A stretch of 64,000 nucleotides of DNA, from positions 3,961,136 to 4,025,135 of the forward strand of contig JACSVZ010000024.1 of NCBI GenBank assembly GCA_014706295.1. The letters run 5' to 3'. Numbering within the stretch: position 1 is the first letter of the stretch; each line of letters starts with the position of its first letter. The stretch comes from Lycocorax pyrrhopterus obiensis (lineage: Eukaryota; Chordata; Aves; Passeriformes; Paradisaeidae). The notes beneath the pieces were generated by a model. The model was given only the letters and a program-made list of their open reading frames with translations. It made no database searches and was not told the origin of the DNA. Positions 23,559-58,700 of the stretch are shown here, one piece after another. The translations under genes and the position numbers were made by a program.

Positions 23559-24057
23559 TTTTTTTCAATTTAAAGTATTTTAATAATGTCTATTTTTAAT
23601 GGTTTGTTAGCTCTTATTTAATTTGGATACTTTAAACCATCATGCACCCTCCAAAGACTGCAACAGAAACATTTCTACTGGAATTAAACCTCGCATGTGG
23701 CAGCTCATGGACAGCAAGGCAAGAGATTTGTGTCCAACAGAAAACTGCTTCATCAGGTGCAGGTTCATTCCTTTTGATAGAAAGAAGAGGCAGCAACTTC
23801 CTTCTAAATCTCAAAAGGTTCAGTATGAGCTAAATGTAGAGAGAAACGAAGCAGTTGGTTGACAGGCAAGGGAGGAGATGGAGAGTATTGCTGCAAACAA
23901 GCTGATGGTGCAAGATTTTTGGCCCTTTTTAGTCTAAAAGATAGAAACAACTACTACTAAAAGGGTCAGGAGATACAGTTTTGGCTCAGAATTTAGACTG
24001 AAAAATGCTTTCTAAACCCCAGCCTAGTAACATTGAGAAATCGGAAATATAAAATAA

Positions 24058-24348
24058 TTGAACATCATGGCAAGCTTAAATACCAACACAGTGGCATTGG
24101 GCACTGTAATAAGACCAGAAAGTTGGTACAAGCTACAAGAGACACTGGATCATGTCTTGAACTTGAATCAGAAGAAATTACAGAGCGAAGAGAGTCAACT
24201 CGTGCCTGGGGGAGCTGCAGCATCCCCTCAACAACGAGGTGTGGGCAACTCAGCAAGGGCACTGCCCAGTGGTGGGACTCTGAACCCCACGTATTTCATT
24301 GACGATGTCCAGAAGCTCTGCTTACTCCTAGAAAAAGTCTGGACATGA
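24058..24348 (+). other. Unassigned 96-codon open frame, possibly chance
   Basis: Open + strand frame with a plausible helix (SWYKLQETLDHVLNLNQKKL) and an end IDDVQKLCLLLEKVW. It is antisense to the inferred AGO3 3' UTR and about 500 bp from the unassigned - strand segment. No family recognised, no ribosome or splice context evident. Confidence 0.15.
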
Positions 24349-27300
24349 ACATATTCCTGCAAAGAGACCACTTGGAGTTATTCAGTGAGTTCTGTGGTTA
24401 AGCTCCTGATATTCAAAAATATCCTGACATCAAGTTATTCCACATCTTAAATGCCCAACACTATAAACAGTAATAAAATGCACAAAATCATTTTAGTTGT
24501 AGAGAAACAAGGTACCAATGAAGCACTTGCCTATGGCGAGCGGGTTAATTGTCTCCTCTCAAACACGACTGGTTAAGCCAACTTTCTTTGGAGAAGAAAA
24601 CCAAAACATTCAGAAACTTCTCCTGCCTAAAAATAAGTGTTAAAAGCAATACACAGAGCAGACACACAGACCTATGAGCTGCACACAGACCACCAATAAA
24701 TATACAGAAACACCACAACAAAGGACAAGGCTCATCATAAAAGAAAAGTCCCATAACTGCTACTCAGACCGATACCAAAGGAAAGGGAAGTGTTTTTTGC
24801 AGGCATGTGCAAGCACATTACAGTGTCATCAAAGCAAAACTTTGCTATTATTATTACTTTATGCAGCATTACAAGGTTACTGAGGTGCAGTGTTTAATAG
24901 TCTAGTCTACAGCTTTTCCTGACTGCAGGAACGTTCACCAAATTCACCATGGACCCACCCCCCTCCGTGGCATCGCCCACCCACAGAGCTGCTCCCATCC
25001 AGAGCATCCAGCTCCCAGCTGGGAATCAGAAGACCCACTGATCCATACTGAACACACACAAGCCATGTGAGGACCAACCATCTCCCAGGCCATCCTTAAG
25101 ATATCCTCCTAAGACACCTTTCAGTTTGTCTCGATCTCTGGGAATGTGCTTCCCCTAAAAGAAGACATCCTTCGGTAGCTACAGATTCCTTTCAGCACCA
25201 ATCACGTCCCCATGGCTTCTCCCACACCCCAAACCCCCGGCCCCCTCAATATGAAGAGGAAATCACATTGACCAAACCCCACCCAACCCCAGCCTACCAG
25301 CTGAATTTGGTGATCGCTCCTCAATGCCTCTCCCTCCAAAGGAAAACACCTTCCTGGTTATTCTTGGTCCTGACTCAGAGAAGCTGATGCTTGAAAGTAC
25401 CTAAAAGATACCATCAAACACTTGGCATTTTCAATAATTTATCTTAAATTTGCAGCCACGTACAACTGGAAAATAAAAATCTACAGCACCATCTTCTAAA
25501 AGGCACTTTCTGAGGACTGTCTTGCTTAAAAAAAATAAAAGTCACTCCAAGTTTTAAACAGTGAAACTGCTTTGTTTGAAAAGGACCCTACGGTAACAAC
25601 CCATGTCAGGTGAGGGGGTACCTCAAGACAGGACGTGAAAGGCCAGGGCACATAGGATGGAAAGTGGATGGAGTCTCCCCAACACCCTCATTCCTGCCAA
25701 ACCAATGCTTTGATATTTTCCCTCGCATGCCTCTCCCTTACAATTCCTTCCCCTCCATATGCACCTTTGCCTACTCAGGGGACAACAATTTGGGTTTTAG
25801 TGTCACGGAGATCAGGATTTTAAGATTCTGCTCGGGAGGTAAAATGTAGGATCCTGTATCCATCTTGCTCATACCTCAACTACAGAAAGTACAAAATCTT
25901 CTACCAGCAGAAAGCATCAACGAGCTCAAGCTCTAACCACAATATTTTACAAAAACAAGGAGTGAATTGGCTACGTGAAGTCTGATTTCAACATGTGCCA
26001 AACCAAAAATGATATTCTGAACACGCAGCATCAACCTAAAGTACCATCTTTGGGTAGAAAAGACAGACAGAAATCTTTCCCTTTGACACCCCTACAGAAT
26101 TTTTCACTAGATCCAATCAACCTGCCAGTAGCAGCCATGAAACTCCACAGCACTGAAAGGGACAGAGCATCTGCCCGGCCTGACCAGAGACCACGATGGC
26201 CATTTAGAAACAACCACCTTTGAAAACTGAATTTACAGGTCCAACATACATAATCTGAGCTTTTGATTCCTTGGTTATAAAAGTGCTTTGAGTAAGGTTC
26301 TAAACCCTCAGTTCACAAAACAGGGAAAATATCAAAAGTGGACAAGATATGAAGAAAGTGTAAGAAAAGGGAAAAAAAAAAAAAGGCCTCAAGCTTGAGC
26401 TTGGAATTTCACCAGAGTGAACTTTAAGACTAGTAGAAAACCAGTATTTGTAGCTGGAATTTTTACAGCAGACTATATGGTATCTCACGTTGAGCATTTT
26501 ATAGGACAAGTATTTGTACATGAAGAAGTGAAAATCATTTAGGACCAAGAGCATCTTGAAATAATTTGACTGACAACTTCCAGAAACCCATTTTACTCCT
26601 GAAAAACATTTCTGTGGCCAAACTTCCAAAAGAATACCGGAATGAATCCTATAAAAATAACTTTTGGACATGTGTAACCAGATGACACATTGAACAGTGA
26701 CACAGCGATCCTGAGTCAAATGGCCACGGCTCAAGTCCCTAGAAAGGGAAAAAGGCGACTTACAGTGGAGTCACTCCTCCTGTTGGCAAATGTCGCAAGT
26801 TTAACGCCTCAACCACAAACATTCTATGATTCTCTCCAGCTCTGGATCTAGCAGTGGCCAGGTGGGAGGTTTGGGCAGGGCTGGCTGGGTGAGGAGGGGC
26901 TCGGCCGGCAGCCCTGGGATCTGTCCCCGCAGCCAGAGATACCCTGGGGCTGCTCCTGGCCCTGTGCCGGGGCCCTGGGCCTGCCCCCACCATGGGAGCA
27001 CTTAGTGGCACTTGTTCAGTACAAGTGAGGTCTCAGTGCAGTGTCTGAGGAGACAGGAACTGCTTTTCTCCACAGGCAGAAACCCGAGGCCGGTGTCTGC
27101 AAAGCAAGAAGAGCCATCAGCCTGTGCCCACATCCCTCTTTGGACTATCCACAGCCAGCTCCCGCCCAGAGAGGGGGATCTGCTGTGCCACCCAAGATTT
27201 CCTCAAACAGCACATAAAATTTGAGATTTTTTTTTTCTTTTTCAAGGAGAGCAGGTACAAAAATAAAAGAAATCCATATACTCTTGAAAATATACTGGAA

Positions 27301-30300
27301 ACTGCCACCACAGATGAGGTACCATTTATCCCGACCCCCCACCCCCAAACTGCAAACATCAAAATATATATGTTTTTAAACAAAAGAAGAATATCTGGCT
27401 ATTTAATCTCAGTTAAAATGACAGCACCCTTTGTTACACTTGATATTTCACACCATTAATTCTCTTTTGAAAAAAAAACCAAGATATCTAACTAACCTTG
27501 ATTCCTTGCTTTTCTCCTCATTCCTTAGTGCAGTAATTGTCCATCTCCATTTAAATAAATATAGCAGCTACAGCATCATAAATGTGTGGCCCTCACAACG
27601 TCAGTAACTTGATATCGTAATACAAAGAAGTATCGGCACTTGACGTAGATATTTGCAAAACCAAGAAGAGAGATTAAAACTTCCAAATACTCTTCACATG
27701 AAAACCAGGTACAATGTTACCTTGACAACTGAAGTCACTTTGCCAATGAAGTTTCTTTAGTTTTTGGTGAAAGTAGCGAGCAAAAAAGCTTCTCAAATCC
27801 GAGTCACCGAGCGTGGGCAGGATGAGAAGCGGCTTTGAAAGGAGAGTTAGAAGGCTTTGTAAAAAGGAATTTTCAGCTAAATGCCAGAAGTCCACAAGAA
27901 CTCTTTGTAAAATAGGTTTTTTTTAAAAAAAAGTTCTCTGTTTCAAAAGAAATTTCTGTATAAAGCTTAAGCTGAACATTTTACAAACGGCACTGCTACT
28001 GAGAGAGCTTTAAGAGAAAAGTGTCAGGTCACAGACTGGGAAAAACATCTGAGAGACTCACTGAGAAACCACCTCGCTCAAAGGACTCGGTTGCACCCCT
28101 CTCCCTGCACCAGGTGTGACCGAAGGCACTCACAGGGACAGAGCACTCCGAGCTGGGACCCCCTGGCTCCGGGGGGCCCCCAAAGCCTCGGGGCCTGCTG
28201 AGCCCCCCAGCGACCCCCACCTCCCCTCTGAGCACCCCCAGCCATGCCCAGCCCCACCACTGTTTCCAGTGCAATTTTAGCTTTGCCAAGTTAGTCTCTT
28301 TACATTATTTTCCTTGATTTTGAGAGATAAAATAGGTATCTACACCAGCTGTTAGTAAAGCTCTTGCAGACAGTGTTGCGAACAGCACTACGGACATTTC
28401 CATACAATATACAAACGCACAAAATACAGTACTTGGTTTTCTGGCAGAAAAAAGAGGGTTCATGCCTGGTGAAGCAAAATGGGCTCAGATTTTAGGCTCA
28501 AAATACAGTATATTGGCAAACAGCGGATTTGGTGAGAACGAGGAGAGAAGCTACTTAGACCAACCAGGTTTTCATGTGAGAGCAGGTGGAGGTCGGGAGG
28601 GCTGGGATCACAGCAATGCCCATACAAACAGCTGCAGTAAATATACTATGAACCAGTGCAAATAAAAACAGTCAAAAATGCAGTTCACGAGTTTACAAAG
28701 TGCAAAACTCCCCAGTCCCCTTGTTGAATAAACGCTCGTCTCTGACATCTTAAACATTGGTTTTAAAGTGGAATGAAAGAGTCCCATTGGTTTGTTTCAC
28801 ATTTCAGTGATTTAACATGTTAGAACTATCCCAGCCCTCTTTATTTGCAAAGTGAAATGAAGTTACCAATAACTTAATTTTAAAAGGAAAGTCACTATCA
28901 AAGAGGAAAAAAGCCTAAAAACTTTTATTAATTCCAGACATTTTACTGATGTCAAATAGGTTTAACTAAGCATGTAAAAACTGAGATCTTAATACAAAAC
29001 CCTTTCCATTTAATTCAAATATGCTCCACATTTCAAAGCCAAAAATAAGGCCAATTCCTTTGTTAAATCAAAAGACTGCAGCGACAAGTAAAGCTTGCAG
29101 AAGTCTAGAAGCATTTTTGTATTTTTTTTTGATTTAAAAAAGGAAAATTCAAGATTCCTTCTGACTATAAAACTTTCCTTTCAAAATTAAGGCTTTTACT
29201 TTGTCCTTTTAAAATCCTGGAGGTGTCCATTCTCACACGGTCTGTGGTACAGACACTGCTTCAGTACAGCTCAATGGACACAGTTTTTCTTTAGAATGCT
29301 TATTGCACTAAAAGATAGCAAAACAAGTTGTCAGTTTTTTTTAAAAATAAACATGATTACATTTCTAAAAAATAAAAGTTGATGTTGACCATATGTTCTG
29401 TAATAATTAAATTAAAGCATTATTATTACTCTAATAAATATAAAAGAAACAAAAGGAAGCTAAACTTCAAACACACATACATATGAATCACATTAAGGTG
29501 TGAGAGGCAGCAAGTAAAGTAGCAGGTTTCTTTTTTTTCCAAAAAGACCTTAGCTCTAAAGTTTCAGTTCTGGTGGTTACTGTATGTCATCCCAGAAAAC
29601 CTGGGACATCGGATCTCACGTGAAGCTTCAACAGATTTGACATGCCAGATAAGAAAAAATTGAAACTTTTGGACTAGGTAAAACAGCAGCTTTAGTAAAT
29701 TCCCCCAGGGAGCAAGAAGAGTTGGGTCACTACTGCCTGCACATGAACCACGAGCTTCTTGGATTGCTTTTGAAAGGGAACTCTTGGAGCTGAGAACTCC
29801 AAAGCTGTGAGAAAAGACACAAAGGCAGCCGTTGGCTAAATTAGGTTCAAATTATTGGATTAGTGTGCAAAACATCTTCCCCCCACTCACTGTTTCCTAG
29901 CTAGTGCTGTACATTCCAATGCACTTGGATATGTTCACATTCGAATGCTCGATGGCAATACTGAGAGAAAGATTCCTCAATGCACGGGGGTTAAAAACTT
30001 AATTATTTTCTTTTTTGCACACTTCCCTCCTCCAAACAATCACTGTGATTGTTCCTAAAAGGTGGTTTGTTTTTTGTTTTAAATTACACAATAGATTTTA
30101 GTTTATTATTACTATTTTTTTTTTTGCAACAATAGTTGTGCTGCCGAGCAACTTGAGGTAAAGGCAGAAGAGGGTTAAACTACGAGAAATAATAATTAAA
30201 AAAAAATGATGGCGGTGCTTCCCACAGGAGCCCGCCCCAAAAAAGCAGTTGGCTGGTTTCATATTGCATAATAGTGCTGTGTTCCTGGATGAAGTAAACA

Positions 30301-30462
30301 ATCTTCCTCGTGTCAATTTAAGGGTGAGCCTCTCGCCCCTGCACAGCGTCAGCTCCAGCACGATGGGAGGCACAGCCCCTAAACCAACCCCCTGGAAACA
30401 TACATTGTATGTGGCTTAAGTTCTCAGTTCTCCTCTCCGTGAGTGTCTCCCGGGTCATTGAC

Positions 30463-52893
<22,431 letters not shown>

Positions 52894-52894
52894 T

Positions 52895-52897
52895 CAT
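52895..52897 (-). promoter_or_regulatory. AGO3: Upstream ATG overlapping the AGO3 start, out of frame
   Basis: The - strand reads ATGAATGG: an ATG four bases upstream of the AGO3 ATG, in another frame. It would open MNGNRQRR and, across the spliced junction with exon 2, stay open for about 27 codons. It may lower AGO3 translation by competing for scanning ribosomes, or simply be bypassed, since its context lacks a purine at -3. Confidence 0.45.
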
Positions 52898-53254
52898 GGA
52901 GCTGGGGCGCAGCCGCTCGGGGCTGCGGCGGCCGGCGCGGGGCTGCGCTGGGCGGCGGTTCCTCCGCCGCGCTCCCGGCTCGGCCGCTCCCGGCGCTGCT
53001 CCCGGTGCCCCTCCCGGAATTCCCGGTGCTCCCGGTGCCGCTCCCAGCGGTCCCGGCCCCTCACGCGGCGGCGGAGGCGGAAGTGGCGTGGCCGCCCCGC
53101 AGCCCCGGCTCGCGCGGCCGCTCCCGCCCCGCCGCGCGCGCGCGCCCCGCACGCCGGAAATCCCGCCCGCGCTTCCCCTTCCCCCGCGCGCGCCCCTTCC
53201 TTTCCGGGGGAAGGGGAAGCGGGGCCGGAAGCGGGCGGGGCGCGAGCCGGCGCG

Positions 53255-53268
53255 GTTGCTACGGCAAC
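53255..53268. promoter_or_regulatory. Palindromic RFX X-box (GTTGCTACGGCAAC)
   Basis: Two inverted half-sites (GTTGCT and GGCAAC) with the spacing of a full X-box, matching the RFX1-3 consensus at all but one symmetric position. It is about 360 bp upstream of the AGO3 ATG, inside the CpG island. Confidence 0.65.
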
Positions 53269-53799
53269 AGTGGGGGGTAGGCGGGAAGGGCGGCGGGAGC
53301 CGGCGGGGCCCTCAGGGCCTGGGGAGCGCGGGGGGGGCCCCGCAGGCACCGGCGGCTGCCCCGCAGCGACAAGGACGGGGCTGGGACACGGGGGCCGCCT
53401 GCGCCGGGAAAGCAGAGCATGAGTCCATCGGGAGTCAGAGCGGAAGCACCGGGAGATTATTCCCGAGCCCGCAGTGTTGTGGTGTTTCAGTGCTACGCAT
53501 TACGCCTGCGGCGTTCTCTCCCTGCCGCAGCAGCTGCCGTGTGCGGCGGCTTCGAGGGCTTCCAGCCCGATTTCCAATGAATTCAGCTGCCGTTTTCTTA
53601 ATCCTCACTAAACCCGCCAGGAGAACGCCCGCGCCCCGGCCCCGGTGACGCCCAAGTGTCCCCCATGGACACGCTGGATGGCAGCGCCGGGAGCCGCCGG
53701 CACATCCCGCACGCTGACCCCGCTCTGGGCTGCGGCACCTGGAACGCGCGGGACGTGTCCGGCTGCGACAGCGCTGCGGGAGACACAGGGTGGTCGGGC

Positions 53800-53985
53800 C
53801 CTGAACAGGCTCCCCAGGGAATGGTCACGGTCCCGACCCTGCCAGAACTCAAGGAGTGTTTTGACAACGCTCTCAAGGATGCACAGGGTGAGATTGTTGG
53901 GGTGTCCTGTGCAGGGCCAGGCGTTGGACTCGATGATCCTTGTGGATCCCTTCCAACTTAAGGATATTCCATGATTCATGATTCG
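53800..53985 (+). repeat. CR1 LINE 3'-end fragment with ATTC(R)ATG tail
   Basis: Sense copy: GAACAGGCTCCCCAGGGAAT, GATTGTTGGGGTGTCCTGTG, GACTCGATGATCCTTGTGGA, then a tail of repeated ATTCCATG/ATTCATG/ATTCGATG units at about 53966-53990, the terminal repeat typical of CR1. Confidence 0.9.
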
Positions 53986-54194
53986 ATGATTCACTATATC
54001 AACATAAATTCAGAGCTTATGCCTGCCCTGTTCTAATTTTTTGAGACTTTTTAGCAATGTTCAGTACCACTTCGTTACAGATTTGTTACACAAACTGGCA
54101 CCAAACAAGCAGAGGGGTAGAAGGGGCAATCGGCACGCAGGGAAGAAATTCCAATGTAACAGACGTAACAGGCTCACTGCTGGGTCAGGCAGTG

Positions 54195-54346
54195 ACAAGG
54201 ATGACCAAAGAACCTTTTTAACGTTATCTTTATTTCAGCAGTTTTGTTAGTCTTTCCTACGGATAGGAACTAAATATAAACTATGATGTGTATGTCTTCA
54301 GAATATTAAAATGAGCTGTTGACTTGTTTATGCCACTCAAATGTTT
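54195..54346 (-). repeat. Inverted duplication, arm B (upstream of AGO3)
   Basis: Reverse-complement partner of 47749-47900 (150 of 152 bases identical, no gaps). It lies about 1.3 kb upstream of the AGO3 first exon, so the pair brackets the AGO3 promoter and exon 1 with 6.3 kb between arms. Confidence 0.95.
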
Positions 54347-55754
54347 ATTTCCTCTGCCCTCAAAAGATCATTTTTTGGTAAGAGCAGTATATTGGGACTT
54401 GTCCAAGTGGGTTTCAACCTGCTACTCATTGTGAAGAAACAACATCACTTTTTCTGGTAGTGAGAGAGGCCCTTCCCCTGGGAAACAACTGGGAAGGTAC
54501 TGAAGAACTGGAATTTTGGACGAACAGAAGATCCACAATCCAAATTTCAGCATCGTTATTAAGAATTACCACCCTGAAGACTCCTATCTGAATTAGTCTT
54601 TAAAAGCATAAATTTAGTTATCAGGTGAGTGACACAGTAAGGATTTTAAACCCATGCAAATTAAAGGTAAACTACTAGAATATTTCCTTAACTGAAATTG
54701 GGAGTGGGAAATGTGATCGCCAGGATGAAGCAGATACGTGGGAGAGAGGCATCTCTGCAAACACACACCCCTGAGGGGCTGGAGCTCAAATGCCAATCTA
54801 ACACTTGAAACCAGTTTTCTGACCTGTTTTCCAGGACTCCAGACCCAACTGCACAAGGCACGATTTGCTGTTGTACCTCTCACAGAAAAAGCCCCTTTAA
54901 AATTGCAAAAGATTCTGCTGTGCAGTAGGAATCATTTAAAATAGGTGATACAACCACAAAGCAGCCAGATGTGTGCAGGACCTGTACAGGTGCCCAGCTC
55001 GAGACAGAACATTCTGGTGCTGCAGTTAGGTAAATTAACTGACGAGTGCCTGCATGCCATTAGCAAGCACTTCCTTAAAATTCCTTGGCATTATTCAAAA
55101 ACCCAGTTACAGCTCAACTGCTGAATCATTCATTGCTTAAGGTCTGTCCCTGCACCTTTGTAAGGTAAAACAAAGAACTCCTCCGACAAAGAACTCAGAG
55201 GATGGCAAACAACCTCCTGTTCTGGACCCTAAAACTCAACCACAAGCTGCTGGCATTGGAGAAGACTAGGATGTTTGCAAGAATTACAAAGCTGGGAAAT
55301 GTAAAACATGATGGGAAATGCAAAACATGAGGCAGTGCAGAAACCCCGAGGATCGAGTTTAACCTCAATCCAAAAGGAGACTGAAATCTGTTCTTAACGC
55401 GCCTCAGAGCCAGGAGCCCCTGAAGCACTCAGTGAGGCTGGAGGAACAGAAGATTTTGATGTACATTTCTGTTACCTAATGACCCAGGAACCTAAATTCA
55501 GTCAGTTTTCAGGTGACATTTTAATAAAACGTGGAATTGTACTGTATTCCCAGAAGTTTTAAGCACATATTTGTTTGCTTAAGTGTTTCTCTCATTAAAC
55601 TGAGATCTGGACAGTGAGGGGTGTTGGATCCTCCGCAGTGTCTGATGCAATTCAGCTCCAGTCAGCGTTTCCCTGTTTGTCCCCCAGCCTTTCCTGAGGG
55701 AATGGCTGGGATGCGCATGTCCCTTCCCCACGCGACGTGACTCAGGAGTGTCAC

Positions 55755-58700
55755 CCCGACATATTCACATTGCTTTTATTTAGGTCTTCTGCCAACAGTT
55801 ACAGGGTAACAGACACTTGGGACTGCAAAGTCGAAGTTGCAAGCAAAAATCAGGACCAAGGCAAAAAAAAAAAATCCACAAAGGCAATTAAATCAAATCC
55901 AATATAAATACAATGTTCTGGAGCTCTTTAATCATACTGCTTTCTTTAATAAAGAGGTGGTTAGGATCTTACAGTATTTTCTTTTGGCCTAATTCAAGGA
56001 TTTTGTTACTCTTCACCAGTCTTAATTCCACGCATACAAAAAAAAATTGATATTCAACCTTTAAAATATAAGCCATATTTTCTTAATAAAATAAGTTTTA
56101 TGCTGCTGCTTGTTTAGTAAGTACTGTACATCAACTGTTCACGGCTATTTAACAAATGGACCATACAGAGTTCAAGCTAGAGCAAAAAAAACCCACAAGA
56201 AAAATAACAACCCAAACGGAGCATCCTGTAAACACCCTATGTACAGTCCCACACTTGCTCGTAGAAAGGAGGTACGAAAGGGGCTGGAAATCGAACACAA
56301 AAGCACTGGAGTCCTGGAAATTTTCTTTCACAACTATTGAAGTGCAAATCACTCAGGCAAGATATGAATTTCACTTGTTTATTGCTCTCTTGCTGTCTGG
56401 CTTCCCTTCCTGAAACAATCACATTCTTTTATTTCACACTGATTTTCCAAGAAGAAAACCTTCCGCGAGGCAACGCTGGATGCTTGGGCTGTTTGACACT
56501 GAGACATCGGGTCGTACGTGTGCGATCCCAGAACACCCCAACTGCCCTGGAAGCTGCGGGGAGAGGGCAGAGCAGCCCTCCCGCCCCGTTCTGTTCAGAT
56601 ATGAGATAAGGGAAACAACAGCATTCAACAGGTAAATGAAAGCTACTCCTCTTCCCACAGAACTGCATGCACTCGGCGACGCTTCCAGTCGCAGATGGAA
56701 CTCGTGCGCACGGAGAAGGCAGAGACTCGGAGCTGATTGGGATGCCCGTGTGGGGTTTGTGGCTAACTACAGATCCTGATATGTACCTGGGGTAACACCT
56801 ATCCGCTACAGGCAGCAAAACGCACCTCAACATGCAGCTACTCGTTTGCATCTTGGACAAGAGAAGGGGAGAAATGCCGATGCCGGAGTGCGGAGAGGGT
56901 ACGGTGCATAGTCCAGTATAGAAAACATGCGGGTCACTCCAACCTCTCTAAACTTCTTCAAAGTGGAAACAGGGTTTAAAGGGCACAGCAGCTACTGAGT
57001 TTGGCTTTTTTGTTTATCCAAAACCATGAAAACCCAACGCAGAGGGTGAAATAAGGGCAGAACACGATCTGCAAGTCAACAGCTGAGAGTTTCAGAAGCT
57101 GTGAAGCTTTTGTGTAGTTAAAATTGCTGTTAAAAGTAGGTGCTACATCAGCAAGTCTTCATTCATAGTTTTCTATGAACAGCCACCTTACAAATGAGTG
57201 CAAATCTTAAAGGTCCATTTTACATTTCAAGTCTCAAGGTTAAAAAAAATTGTTACAGAGCAACAAGCTGTTTCTGTAAATGCCCACACTATCTCTTTTC
57301 AAATGGTTAAAAATGGCACGTGCTATGCCACAGCTACTAAAAGACATTTCAGAATTCTAGACCCAACTAAAACACTAAAATAAAAACGAGGAACCAAAAT
57401 ACCTTTGCCCCTCGCTGCAGAGCAGCAGCCAGGCGCGTTCCGGTGTAATGCTGGTGAACAAACTGATTTGCAGAGAGAACCTTGACCTTGACCCCGATTT
57501 TATTCTTAATGAGGAGCTTTCTAACACCAGGTGAATGGGAACAGCCCCTCTGAGATCGTTTTGCTTTCAATGAACACAAGCCAGAGTTCGGAGGATGAGA
57601 TGGAGGTGCTGATTGGTGTCACTATGCAGGCACTTGTGTAGAGGAATGTAGGCTTCTCATGTTGACACTTAGTGTTGATGTGTTCCCTACGCTCTAAAAG
57701 CCTTCCTAAGAGTTCCCTACCTACTGACCACGGATAGCTCCTGGTCTCCTCCCCGTCACCTTGAGGATATACAGCAGTGGAGGTTGACACAAGGTGCAAA
57801 GGAGGATAAGAACCAAACACTGTGGTCTTGAGGAAAAACAGGACCGTGCTAAACGTAGGATCTTCACCAAATGTGACATCAGTGGGCTCAGCACTTAGTT
57901 TGCATAGCATAGTGATGTCTTCACTGTTCACAAACACGTTGCCCCAAAAGAAAATGGGAAGAGTGAATTCCCGGGATTAGGACAGCTCAATGGGCCAACA
58001 TGACCGGTGTCGTTTTCATGAAGGCAAGGCAAGTTTCAACGTCAGAAAGTACAAACCAAAGAGGTGTAGATGTGCTTCTGTCCGCGCGTGGGCCAGGGGC
58101 AGCGCTTGCGTGGGGCCGCCTGGGAAACGCGTTCGGCAGGAAAATGGTACCAGAGCTCTTCCCCTCAGAGCGTGGCAGGAGCGTGCGCCTCGTTTGTCTC
58201 TTGAAGGAAGCGCTGTGAACACTTTCATAGAAAAAACCCCAGATAATGTGCCCGGATGATATTGGTACTGAGCTGCCACCACAGCCCCGCCACCGTGCGT
58301 ACGGTCACTGTGCAGCAAAATGGGTCTGAAAAGCAGTGACCAGGTTCCTGTGGGGAAAAAGGCTGTTTTCCTGGTACAAGCACAAATCAGGGGTTTCCCC
58401 CATGACAACAACAAGGATTTCATCATTCTAAGGAACAATCTGGTGTGCTTTCAGAATAAAAACCCTGGGCATGAGAGCAGTGATACCATGACACAAAGAG
58501 CAGCAAAACCTAGCAGCAGAGAGGGTGAGAGCCTGGAGGTGCTGGAGGTGGGGATGTGGTAGGTGGGAAAGCAGCCGGCCCGGGCAGACACGTGCCAAAT
58601 GCACATGGGCAATGGGCGCTGTGGAGCACCCAGCACAGCACGGGCTGCAGTCGGCAGCACTCATCGGACAGAAACGTTGGAGAGCTGCGGCGTGAACACA

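Larger units (their letters stand above)
19220..30462 (-). other. AGO3: AGO3 3' UTR, unusually long (inferred)
   Basis: About 11.2 kb between the AGO3 stop and the most distal good - strand AATAAA (19241-19246). No clear gene was found in it. It is AT-rich with several further - strand AATAAA hexamers (for example near 19851, 21970 and 23272), which suggests alternative poly(A) sites. A CR1 copy (22909-23240), an unassigned open frame (23250-23558) and two short GC-rich islands (about 26860-27000 and 28080-28260) interrupt it. Human AGO3 is known for a 3' UTR of more than 10 kb, which supports this reading. Extent not proven from sequence. Confidence 0.6.
53421..55754. other. AGO1-AGO3 intergenic interval
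   Basis: Apart from the CR1 copy (53800-53985) and inverted-duplication arm B (54195-54346), I see no exon, RNA gene or recognised element. The part nearest 53421 is the outer edge of the CpG island. Confidence 0.6.
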
